A DNA stretch of 64,000 nt, from NCBI RefSeq assembly GCF_950023065.1, contig NC_088677.1:64195469-64259468 (forward strand), in the 5' to 3' direction. The number at the start of each line of letters is the position of its first letter. The stretch's first letter is position 1. Of this stretch, positions 10,634-23,000 are shown piece after piece. The position numbers and the translations under genes are program-made. This stretch comes from Planococcus citri (lineage: Eukaryota > Arthropoda > Insecta > Hemiptera > Pseudococcidae). The notes beneath the pieces were generated by a model. The model was not told the DNA's origin. It saw only the letters and a program-made list of their open reading frames with translations, and made no database searches.

Positions 10634-13600
10634 TATATGTGACCAAAATTGTGTAATTGTTTTTTGTTCGAATACTCGAGTTATTTGTATATTGAGCTGA
10701 ACTGTTGAAAGACTGTGTTCTCAATGTACATAATGAATGCATTTTTTTCTTTACCTTTTTGTACGTATTTGTTTGTATGTTCTGTATAGTAACGTGAGAA
10801 CGTATTACGTGTTCAATTAAAGGGACACGCGTGATGGCAAATTGGACGTATATGGGTTACACTTTTAGTTTCGATGTATGGGAGAGAATAATGCACTGAC
10901 TGTATAGGTAGATGTTTAATTATAAAACGCACAAATCTTACGTAAGGTAGGTATGTGGAACGTGATTCGCATTACCGAACGATATGGTCCCGAATTAGTT
11001 AGAATACATTTTTTCAGATATCGAGGACATTCGAACTCGAAAGAGGTGCATGTATAGTGTCGAATGATTGGTTCGCTACGAATAGAAAAAATATTTTTTC
11101 AAACAAATTATAGGCAGATTCGGCGAAAAAGAGGTAAAAAAATTTTGAGAAGATCCTGAAACGCTTTTTAAAAATATTCTTTGGTCGGTGGCTATCCTGA
11201 TTCTTGAAACAATGAAACTTCATGGTAAATCTGTGACTGTAGAACTAAAATCAAAATCAATTTTTGAAGAAAAATTTAAATTTGTGTATTCTTAATTTTT
11301 TATCAGATTAAATTGCGAAAATTTTTAAAATTTTTTGATGATTTTTTTTGGAAAAGAAAAATGTAAAAGATTACCTACTTTGTGTCTCAACGGTCATGGA
11401 AGACTTGAGTTGGTTTTAGTCTTTTCTCAAACTGCCTGAGACGCTAGAGACTATATGAAGGGTCATTCGTGGACATTTTTTCATACGTAGGTATCTTTTT
11501 GATAAAATGTGCAGTTTTATTTATTTTATGGTATTTTGGTAACATTCCTTCGAAGGTGCAATCACCAAAAGAATATACATATATTGTGCATCTCTTCTGG
11601 AAGTAAGACAACCTAGGTATATTTTTCCAGAATTTTTTATATGGGTGAAAGACCTTCAAAAATGAAAAAAGCTGATTTTTTCCACGATTTTTCTCGCCTG
11701 AATTGGCCAATTTGAATCAATTTTTTTCTTGCCATGTATCCTATACCATCGACCTGAATTTGGATCAAATTGGTCAATTTTTTCAATGTTTCATCATTTT
11801 TATTTAAAAACTTGAAATTTGAATCGTTCCTTGTCGAAAATCCCTGACGTTTTTTCTGATAATTGACCCAACGGGCTAAAATTCATATCTAGATTCAATA
11901 TCAACTCAAAACAGATCGTATATTTCACAATTTTGGAGAAATTAGAAATCTGATATTAGTCCAGACATAAATTTTTGTTCGTTGGGTTGTTTTAAAAGGG
12001 AGCCAGGGGTTCCAAAATGACGCTATCCTAATTTTTAAATTGAAAGTTATAAACGTGGAAAAATTAGACAAATATGACCAAAATTCAGGTTGATGGTAAA
12101 GTTGAGCATCATTAAAATATTTATTGCGAAAAAAATTTCCGACCAAAATTAATGACTTGAGGTGGGAAAAGTCGTGAAAAAATCGGTTTTTTGAAGAACG
12201 AGCTTTTAAGTACATGAAAAATTCTGTAAAAATACATGCTGTACATCTGGATGAGATACACAAATATATTTTTGTGATTGCACCTTCGAAGGAAGTTACA
12301 AGTGTCATTGAAGAACTAAAAATGCTGCACTTTTCATCAAGAAGATGAGTTTGAAAAAATGTCCATGGGTGATCACTGATCAACGACCACTTGTAGAGTC
12401 TAGAAGCTTACTGCGACGGTTTTGGACCACAAAGATCAACTTCCACGGGTTGATTTCAAAATTCCAGCTCAGCCGAGAGCCGATTCACCCTTCTTAACCC
12501 ACCCTGCTGTTTACCTCAGGATATAGGCCTCACTTGCTCAGATTTCTTTCATCAGACTTTAATGGGAAAGGGTTATTCTTGTTTTTACCATTGCGACTGT
12601 AGTGTATCTGTGTAAACTCATTTTCAAGTCGGCTTTCACGCGAGAAAATGATCAAATGGAGTTACAATAGCGGAGGTTCACAATCATTTATATGGATATG
12701 TAATTGTATATCTCGATAAACATCTACACTTATTTGATGTTCGACCTGAAGCGACCAAAAAAAAAATCATCGAGGCGGTTAAGTATTCCCACGTGGCCGC
12801 GCCTCTCTACGCTTCGATTCGGTTTTATCAACAAATAAGGTCGGTTTTAGGTGTAAATAATTCGATACTCGGTATGTAGCGTGCTGGATGTATGAAAATT
12901 CTATAAATAATATATCTTGTTTACTTCCCACCTTGGAATTTATTAAGTATATCGGTATGTACTCGTACTTGTAATTCCATCTCATTTTGTGAATGGTTAT
13001 GATTGTCATGAGTTGAGAATTATTTCATTTTTTGAAATGGAGAATCAACGTAAGTGTTCATTTGGTTAGAGCTGAAACCCTTTTGCAATCTTTTTTCGCA
13101 GCCAATTTGTTGATGTACTTACATTTTTGTCATTTTGGTTTCAGTATTTTTTACCTACAAAAATGGTACCATTTGGTAATTGTTATTGAAGTTAAGTTTT
13201 TTTCAGCACAAATACGACCAATTTTATTGAATTTTTAAAGACCATCGCGCTGACAACATTTTTTTGAAAATATTAAACATGGAACTAAAAATCGTGTTTC
13301 GACAATATTTTTTAGTCTCTGAGAGCTATTCTTTCAGATCGAATTATTTTTCTATTGTCATGTTTGAATTTAGCGAGTCAAGTCAACTCATCCCAATTTT
13401 TCCTCTTCTCGCGACGATTCAACTAAATTATAAATATTCTTTTTTACCTTGAAATTCGCAATTATTCATGAAGAATTCAGTTCAGAAATCGAATTCGGAG
13501 GGAGTAAGCCAAATAATTGCGAAAAGAGGGCATTTCAGGTTCAAGATGGTTCAACTCGCTGAGGAAGAAGTTGAAGTGTTTTTAATCGACTTATTCAGTG

Positions 13601-16600
13601 AGTTGAACTGCCTCGATGAAGTACACTCTTTAATCATACAAATTAGTCCTAGGTACATTTTGGATTCGATTTCATTGAAAAGAAAAAATTGGATCATTTT
13701 TTGGAAAATGCAATCTGGTGATGAAAAATGCATGATTTTCATCATAATCCTGTAGTTGAGTATCTATGATTTACGTGTACATGAGGCTAAGGCTCGAAGA
13801 AAAATCCAAAAGTTATCAAGTGAGCAATGAGCGAAAGCCGTCTTGTAATCAGCAGTCAATTTGATTTCGAAATCTTTCTTTCTTTGGAACATTGTTAATA
13901 CGATACTTGATAAACTGACTTATTCGATTACTGTAAAAGAGTAAGTAACACATTTACATGCCTTCTTTTTGTATTTTGAACTGAAGAACTTGATGTAGGA
14001 ATTTCAAAGTAAACTCCAGATAACATGTTGAATTTACACTTCCTAAATTGAACGAAACCAAGCTAGATCGAAAAGGCCTATCCTGAAACTCCAGTAACTA
14101 AAATTTCCTGCATTAAGGTCCATTATTGGACTTTGGGGAAATTTTTGAAAATTTTAGAAAGTTGTTTCAAGGGCGATTTTTAGACTTTTTTCGTGAAATG
14201 AAAAATGTTCTTGTGCAAAGTGAAACCGATGTGAACAGATCGTTTAAATCAACTTTCCCACATTATTAACTACTAGTTTTAGACCATTCTGGAGCCTTCA
14301 GTAATTTTTAAATTTTCTCCAGAAATTTTAAATCACTTCGAAAGGCCCAAAAACGAATCTTAACACATGTAACTTTGGTCATTGCTTATTGACACCCCTT
14401 TGACTGTTTGAGGTGATTATACTGCGAAATTCCTGGAGGTGTGAATTCCAAAGCAAATTTTTGACCAATTTGTAAATTCCAAAAAAAAATTAATTGAAAA
14501 ATCAAATTTTCAAAGGTATATAACGAGTGGTTTTTTGACGAAATATCGTCAAGTGTGTCTTCACGATTAACCATCTCGAAATCTATCAAAATTTAACCTT
14601 TTTGGGACCTGCAGTGATTTTTCTAATTCCAAAAATTTCAAATCTCTCTGGAGAAGCCAAAAATAAGATGTTTTTGAGCCGGGTGATCGACTGATCGTGT
14701 CTCGCGAAAGACCCTGCTCGTTATATGCCAACCTTCTTTTTTTGTTTATATTTTCTGAAAATTTAAAAATTTTGGTCAAAAATTCACTTTTAAGCTGGCA
14801 CACTTGGAGTTTCGTGGTACCACCTGAAGTTGTCGAGAAAGTGCCCGACAAGTACCGACCAAAGTGGCTTCAAAACTTGTAGATTGTCATTGGTTCACTT
14901 TGCTCAAAAAAATTTACATTTCGCACAGAAGTTCAAAAAAACTGTGTTTTTGAATTTTTTAAAATTTTTAAAAATTACTTGGTCAAACATTTTTCTCCTT
15001 TATTTTTCTTTTTTCCCGGAAAATGGAACGATATAAATGTACGAGTACAATACATATACATTTTACGGCTCTCTTCGACTTGAGTTGAAAAATCAGAAGG
15101 TATTGTGGCCTGTTTACTTATGTCTCCAATGTGCAAGTACAAAATCATGTTCAATATTTTGAAAAAAAAAAAATTGTATCTATCTATTATAGCACCTTAT
15201 CTGAAAAAAATTCCCCTCAGGCGTTTCAAAATTGAATCTTTTTTTTACTGCGATTTCTGGTTGGTATACTCATGATAGATTCGTACATTGGTACGTGGGA
15301 AATGTTGATTTTATGTATTAATCCTCGAAGAAAACAGTTGATTGAAATTTTACCATAAAGTTTGTTTAGCGCGACAAGAAAAGGCGAGAAAAATTGACGT
15401 GAATAAAATTTGATTTTGTCTGCGAGTACGTTGGTTCACGCTGCGTATATGAATAATGCACGCGAAGCGTAAAATTATTCTTTTTCAACGAATATTGTTG
15501 TATGTTACCTATGTAGGTACATATATTGAAAAAATTCCCTGACCTAATATCGTGTATTAAACGTGTATGTGTGTGGCAGATGGATAATACCTGTTCATAA
15601 ATATTCGAATATATACAAGAATGAGAATTTATTTCACGCGCAAAACGACTACATATACGAGATGTTTTGTAAGCTTTTTTTTTTCTTATTCATTTGCACA
15701 GCAGCGTACGTATACGTACGTAGGTACCCGGAGTAATATTTGGATATCGTAGAAGAAATATATTAGGAAAATTTGTAATTTCTTCATCGTTCGATATTGC
15801 AAAATATTCGTACGTTTTGCGAACGAGCTGAAAGAATAGTGGGGTTGAAAATCAAATTATCTATTTTACTACGTAGATGTGTGGGTAGGGGTATGAATTT
15901 TTTGCTAATATGTTCGAGCAAGTAGGTTGAAAGAGGGGGTAGAGGTTTTGAAAATGGATGAGATGCCGGGTTAATGAGAGAGTGAAAGGTTACTTACATT
16001 CACCTCTAATGGATTTACCCCAGGCTTGTAGTATTCATGTATCTATGATGCTGGTTTCCAAACGCTGTCATATTAAAATTTTTCTTTTGGTTGGGATATT
16101 TTTCTCATTAGTTTTCCAATTATTAATGCTCAAAATAATTAATTTGTATAAAATATGAATAATTGAATAGAAAAACGTGACTTTGTAAAATGTCGAAAAT
16201 TTTACAAAATTGTCCACAAATTCAATTATGTATTTTGAAGTACTACCCAACTTCTTATAATTTTGTTTCTTGAAACTTCAACATCTGCAACCCTATCTAC
16301 AGTGGTGTAACTTGGGTCACAGTCACATCATACATATTTAAGACTTTGCGATCGAAACACCCTGTATAGATGTGAACGAGGTTCGAAAATACGTCCTGCA
16401 ATCTGGTCGGATACCATCGCACTACATCTCATCGTGCGGCATCACGTTGTCATGGTCGTGGTCCTACCTGCATGAAGGGAGTGGCTCGGTGCGGTGCTTA
16501 ATATTCGCATCTAAGCCATGTACGCACAATATTAAATTCTATACGAAGGAAACTTACTTATTGGAATATTTTATCAAGTTTTTAAGCGATTCGCGTGGGA

Positions 16601-16934
16601 TAAAATTCATGTATGAAAATTTCATTCGATTCTGTCACGATGATTTTCAACGAACCTTCTTCTTCGTATATTCTGACTGAAGCGCGTTTCGCGGAAATCC
16701 GCCAAGTTCGGTTACGCCGATGGCGGTTCCTCGAAAGGAAAACTTGTCGTATTTTAATTTGAATTAATAAATTGAGGTTTTGCACGTTGCTGCGGTTTTC
16801 GCAAATGCGTATGTCGTGTTTTTCATTCATATAGAGTCGCGTTGCCGTTCATGAATCAAATTATGTGCCGGGTTTATATGTATGTACCTTTACGAGAATT
16901 GTTTTTGAAAACGTGGAATTTTCTTGTGTTACAG
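10634..16934. other. Non-coding stretch before the first visible Cbl exon
   Basis: Besides the fold-back element 11440-12410, no exon for the Cbl four-helix bundle or EF-hand was recognised. Frames at 13468-13755 and 16372-16680 (95 and 102 codons) match nothing known. Diverged CTCCAG-type repeat words occur around 14290-14660. Confidence 0.5.
11440..12410. mobile_element. Fold-back element with long divergent inverted arms
   Basis: The arms of roughly 280 bp (about 11440-11720 and 12120-12410) are inverted copies. The best-conserved blocks are ttccttcgaaggtgcaatca (11546 onward; complement at 12279 onward) and ggacattttttca (11473 onward; complement near 12353). The open frames of 88 and 152 codons on the - strand arise from the two arms reading in the same way and need not be genes. 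Confidence 0.55.
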
Positions 16935-17066
16935 ATTGTTTCAACCGTGGTCGACGCTGCTAAGGAATTGGCAGATTTTAGCTGTAACCCATCCGGGATA
17001 CGTAGCATTCCTAACGTATGATGAAGTTAAAGCTAGACTCCAAAAATATATTAAAAAGCCTGGAAG
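16935..17066 (+). CDS. Cbl: Cbl exon a: EF-hand/SH2 junction of the TKB domain
   Basis: The acceptor is tgttacag just before 16935 and the donor gtaag follows at 17067. The first base completes a codon begun in an upstream exon, probably Arg, because Cbl proteins read RLFQPW here. The translation LFQPWSTLLRNWQILAVTHP continues to YVAFLTYDEVKARLQKYIKK and is almost identical to animal Cbl. The exon ends in phase 2 (AG), which pairs with the T that opens the next exon to give Ser. Confidence 0.95.
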
Positions 17067-20000
17067 GTAAGAACGAATTGTTTTTACCCTGAATTATGTA
17101 CTATCTATGTAGGTATAGATAGGTAATCACTAATCATGGTATACATGGAAGAGACGAGCGTGAAATCGACGTTCGTGTAAATTAAAATTACGTACGACCT
17201 GCTTCGAGCAAGATTTGTGTTACCTTCTACGTATCTTTCACCTTCACCTTCGCTTCATTACTTGATTACTTGGAAAGTGCTGCTGTTTTATTAGAAATGG
17301 CAAGTTTGTTGGTGTTTCACGTATTGTATTTGCGTTGAAAACACATGTAGGGGTGTCTCATTGAACGTCTGTTATACTTGAGATTTTAGAAAACCAACGA
17401 CAGGGTGTGAAAAACGAAACACTTTATGCATAGGATTGTCATTTCCTATTGAAAAAAAAACAAATAATTCACCAAAAAACCTACCTAAGTATTGTTAAAA
17501 TTAAATGTTACATTCAGGGAGTCTAACGGTCCTTCCGCGGTCCTTCCAGGTCAGTAAAAGCCCTTCTTTTTGCCTATTGGTCCTTCTTTTTCAGAAAGTC
17601 CTTCAAAAGTCCTTCTTTTTGCCCGAAGGTCCTTCTTCTTTCCGAATTTTCTAATAATTCTGTCATTTAATAAAAATTAGGAATGGTGTTCTCTTACGTC
17701 TCATATTGTATCAATTTTGCGCAGCTTTCGCCCTCGCTTCGCTCGGGCTAGATCGTTTTTCTTTTCTTCTCTTCTCTCTGACCGAAGTTGAAGGGTAGAA
17801 GAATATGACTCCTCAAATCAAAAATAATGCTGTTTTACTACTCGGGAATTGTGAATTTTCAAAAGCTTTTGTCGCTTCGCTCGGGCATTTATTCATATTT
17901 TTAGATATGATGAATACCTATGACATTTCCTGAAAACTTCTAAAATTTATTTTGAAGCTATGAAAAACAACTTTTTGCATAAAAAATGATGTTTTACGTT
18001 TTGAATTATCAATTTTTCTCAGCTTTCACCCTCGCGTCGCTCGGTCAGATTGCAATTCTACTGCAAAAATTTTCATTCAAACATTTCCTAGAATGGAAAA
18101 ATCAACTCCTCGAGAAATTCCAAAAACATAATCCAATCAATGAAAAATTCAAAATGAATTGTTTATTCGACATTTTTGTTTCTAACTTCCTTTTTAATAG
18201 TATATTACACAACGAGGGCCAAAAAAGTGATTTTGGACGAGGGTGAGGTTTGTGACCCGAACGAAGTGAGGGGAACAACTCACACGAGTTCAAAATCACT
18301 TTCTCTCCGAGTTTAGTGAAGTAATTTTTCCTGAACGAGGGTGGAAAGTAGTACTTTTCACCCCGGTGGAAAGTAGTACTTTTCACCCCTAGATAGGAAA
18401 AACAATGTTCGACCCACATCTGGCCAATTGTTTGAAAAAAATTTGAGCGCGGAGGGGGGGGGAGTTTGGAGTAGAAAATTGGGAAAATCTAGCGAGACAA
18501 ATTGGAAGAATGTCTCAGTCTCACCCCTTCTCCATCTCCCACCAGGCATCGTTTCATCACGCCTCTGAAAATAAAATGTGTACCTAATGTTTTGTGTAGA
18601 AAGTTTTTTGCTCACCTCCTTTTTATTACATTAAACATTTTTTTAGTCACTTTTTTCATTACTTTTTGGTTACTAAAGTTATTTGTTTGAGAAACGTTTG
18701 AGTACCATCCCTGATATTGAAATTTGTCATCAAAGTAGTTTCCCTTACTCAATTTTGATGTCTAAAAAGTAAGCGAGGGTACGTGAGGCGTGACAAAGTA
18801 TAACTTGAAAAATATGAAAAAAAATACGAAAAAGAACGAAATTTCGTTTTTTGGATTTGGTAGTCATTTGACAAAAAATTTATCAGGTCTATTTTGAATA
18901 TTAATAATTTTTTTGTTTCTTTTAAAAATTATAAATTTTCGAAGTTTTTTTTGCCAATTTTGTAAACATGAATGAGGGGGGGGGGAGGAGGTCAGTAGGT
19001 GCATTTTTAATTTTGAAAATATCCTTCCAAAAGGTCCTTCCAATGTCCTTCTTTTTAGTTTTCAGATTTTGTTAGACACCCTGAAATCGGTAATTTGGAG
19101 TAAAACTTATTTAAAGTTTATTCCAAAAAAAATTATTTTAAAAATTATTCTAAAAATTAAAAAATATAGGTGTATAATTAATTAATTATAATACCTTATT
19201 CAATTATTAATTACAAAACGAGTCACTAAAAAACCTAAATAGATTAACTCTTGATAAAATAAAATTGACTAAAAATTAATTTAAAACTTCATTCCAATTA
19301 TTTTGATTTTTTTTCAAATTAATTTTAAAATAATTTGGAAAATTTGGAATAAATTTGATCAATAAAAAAATCAAAGTAAATATTATGTATTAATGTACTT
19401 ACGAAAAATTTAACAAAAAATTAATTGAATTGAATAAAGAAAGTAAAAATGCATGTAGGGCTATTCGCCTTTACAACTTAGGAAGTGAATCCAGAATAAT
19501 TCAGATTCGTGATTCAAAAATCAAAGCACGAACGCTGCAGAAAAACACTGAACGTGAAAATGACTAGGTAAATGATTCTTAATTCAAACGAAACACTAGG
19601 CCAGTTTTTTTTTGAAGATACAACTTTCTTCGGCTCTCCAAACAATGTTTTTGTTTTTTCTTCAATTTTGGAGGGAATATATGTAATATGTAGGAGGCCA
19701 ACTTTATTTGGGAGACGAGAAAGACATTTTCTCAAAAAGGGAGGATATTTAGATAAATTCTGATCAGAAATGGGAAATTGAAAGAAAAAAGTTACCGACT
19801 TTGATTAATTCCATTTTTTTTTTGATTTATTTGGGGAGAGGGAAAATTTTCACTTTGGAATACACCATGAATTCTGAATAAGATTGGATCTTGGTTTCAG
19901 CAAAATAATGAAAAATGAACCAATTTCGCTTATTTTCTGAAGAAAAATTTACTGGCAGAGAATCCTTCGTCGTGCCATGTTTCAGATACCTATATTTTGT

Positions 20001-23000
20001 GTGTTTAAAGATTAATTTAAGATCTGTGTTCAAATTCACCAAGTACTCTTCGTTGCCATTTTTTTTTTTTGAAATGTTGAAAATCATCAGGTTATGGCCG
20101 ACTTATTTCCTACAAGAAGCAAAAAGCAAAAATAAAATCGAGGCCTCGCCCCTTCATTGGAATTTTTTTTCACACATCCCTCCCGGTGTAGAGTTGAACT
20201 ATTAACCATCAACATATTGTCTCAACTCTTGGAGGAGGTGGGGAGGTGTGGAAGCAAACCTCATAATTTTCACTCATGCATTGGCGATTTTGTACGAAAC
20301 TGCTCTGCTTTGATGGCTCATTTTTCGAGAATGATTCAACTTGTAGCAAATCTATTTGCGAAGTTTCAAAAAGAATATGTAAATCAAAGATTCAGAATTA
20401 GTACGCTTAGTCGAAATCAAAAAAATTCAAAGTTGAACTTACTTCCAGTGTAAGCTCCGTTTTTCATGAAGTGGAATTGTCACTATGTAGATGATTTTTT
20501 ATCTTTTAGCTTTTTCAATTAACTAATTTTCAAAATGGGATCTCAACATCCTTGGGAGTGCAAGAATTCAAAATTTTGATTGAAATTCAAAAAAAAAAGT
20601 TGAAAAGTCAATTTCAAGGAACCAAGTCCGAATGTTTACTGATTTCTTCGATCCGGCCTTTATTCGCCCTTTGCCTTTCCCCAATTTTGAAAAGAAACCA
20701 TGAAAAATCACGAAAATATGGTGCAATAACTTCCAAAGGCGCTGAATCGAATATCTGAGCTCCCAAATTGAAAAAAAAAAGGTTCGAAAATGTAATGTGA
20801 CATGTTGATTGTTGGTTGCTATTAACTTCAGAGTGTATAGTTCCAGACACAACTGAATTTTTCAGACACACCGCTCTCATTCCCTCCCTCCATATAAGAA
20901 GAATAAGCGTGTCACATCACAATTTTCCAATCTATTGTTCATAATTTGCCTATCAACATTACAAGTGGCGGAATTCATTATTTAATTTTTGGCAAATTTT
21001 TAAAAATCAATGGGTCAAAAAGTAAAAAAAAAAATTATCCGATTGAGCTGGAGAGCTAAAATTTAGTTTTCTCCCAGTGTTTAACTTTCCAAAACGATTG
21101 GAAGCAATTTCAAATCCTTTTAAGCAGCTCTATAGCCTTCAGTAAATTTTTGAAAGTTGCAATTTCTTTAAAATTTCTCCCGATTAGGTTGAAATTTAGC
21201 ACATACCATATTTATTCATTCTCTCAGATCGACTGAAGGAGGTTTCAAGTCATTTTGAAGCCTCTAGCTGTATTTGAAAAATTTAAGATATCCAAAAAAG
21301 TTCATTTTAATAGATTTTATGACATTTTTTGGATAACCGGAGTTCTCGAAATGTCGCTGGAAGCTCCATAATGACTCGGAAGCTCCTTCAGTCAATTTGT
21401 GTGGTGAAAAAATGTGAGATGTATGTACTAAACTTCAGCTTTCTAACATACGAGTGCAATATTTTGTAGAAATTGTAATTTCTATAAATTTTCTGGAGGC
21501 TCCAGAATTGCTCTAAACTGCTTGAAACGGCTTTTAATGGTTTTAATCAGGTCAAGAATAAGGTGTTTACCAAATTTCAACTTTCTAGCTCAATTAGGTA
21601 AAATTTTGGATTTTTTTTTTTGCTTTTTTGACCCAAATTTGAAGAATGAATTAACTTTGATTTGTGGAGTATTTTTGTGTGTTCTTTCGATTGAACTTCG
21701 TTTGGACCCTAAGTTTTTCTATCGATTGAAATACCTCCCTTTTGAGGAGAAATTTCTGAAAATTTGGAAATAGTGCTTCCTTCAGTCCAGCTTCTTCATA
21801 CTACGTGATTTTGGTTGCTCAAAGTTCATTTTCGCTCAAATGCAAAGTAGGTATAGCAAACGTTCAGCAGAACTCCCTGCATATCTATTACATTACCTAA
21901 TTATACGAAAAGGAAAAACAAAACAACGTGCATAGATATTAGAATTTATTTAAAAGAACTTCGAACTTTGGTTATCATTATCATCGTCGAATAATTTCAT
22001 TCAGAGTTGCAATAATTACAAAAATAATTATTTTCGTACCGGAAACGAGGATTTATTCAAAACAGGAAAACAAACTAGCGATGGTGATGAAGCGAGGGGG
22101 GATCAAAAGGAAAGTGAGGGCGATATTTATCTAGCATAAGTTTACTCTAAAGTTTAAATACGTTTACGTTTACCTACTCGGTAAATTTACGAGGGAGAAA
22201 TTTTTAAACGATATTTTTGTATTATTGCGTTTCAGTTACGTTTTTCGATTAAGCTGCACAAGACTCGGCCAATGGGCTATTGGCTATGTAACAGCTGAAG
22301 GTGATATTTTACAAACCATTCCACAAAATAAATCTTTATGCCAAGCTTTACTAGATGGATATAGAGAAGGATTGTAAGTATTGTACCTACTATACCTATT
22401 CCACTCAGATATATATTATGTGTATACCTATACCTAATCACCTATGTGTAATATAGACGGTAGCAAGTACTTAAAATTTTATTTATCGACTCGAGGTACA
22501 TAACTTGGGTTTTTACGCTATGCGACGTATTGTGTCGTATTTTATTATTTCATCGTGTGCGATCTTCGCCCTCAACGATATTTTTCATCTCGGAGTTTTG
22601 GGTGATAAACTTTCCTCTATAGTTTTGTCGTCGGTGTATCGGCGCTTAAAGCGTTGGAAATTGTCAAATGGTGTTAGAAAGAGATAGCATGAAAATTGCT
22701 CTGCTCCATTCATAACTGCGATATTAAGTAAATTGAAAATTCGTCGCTGTAAACAGAACAGACCTCATCGCTCGGATGTTGATAAAAAGCTTCTAAATTA
22801 CGTCGTTGTTCGCTTTAGCTCCTATACTATGTGCTGCAGCGAAAAGGTTTGAATGAGTTTTGCTCGAGTCGAGTCGACCTTGTTTCATAATGAAATAAAA
22901 ACCCCGAAAGTAAAACTTTTCACCGGAGGGATCGATTCGTTAGAGAAAAAAAAAGGTATTATAAAAGAGAAATCTTTAGAATATTAATTTGACGTAAGTA

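Noticed and set aside
16372..16680. 102-codon + strand frame just before the first visible Cbl exon, tested as a Cbl TKB exon
   Set aside because: The translation does not resemble the Cbl four-helix or EF-hand region, and it is out of context with the acceptor at 16935.
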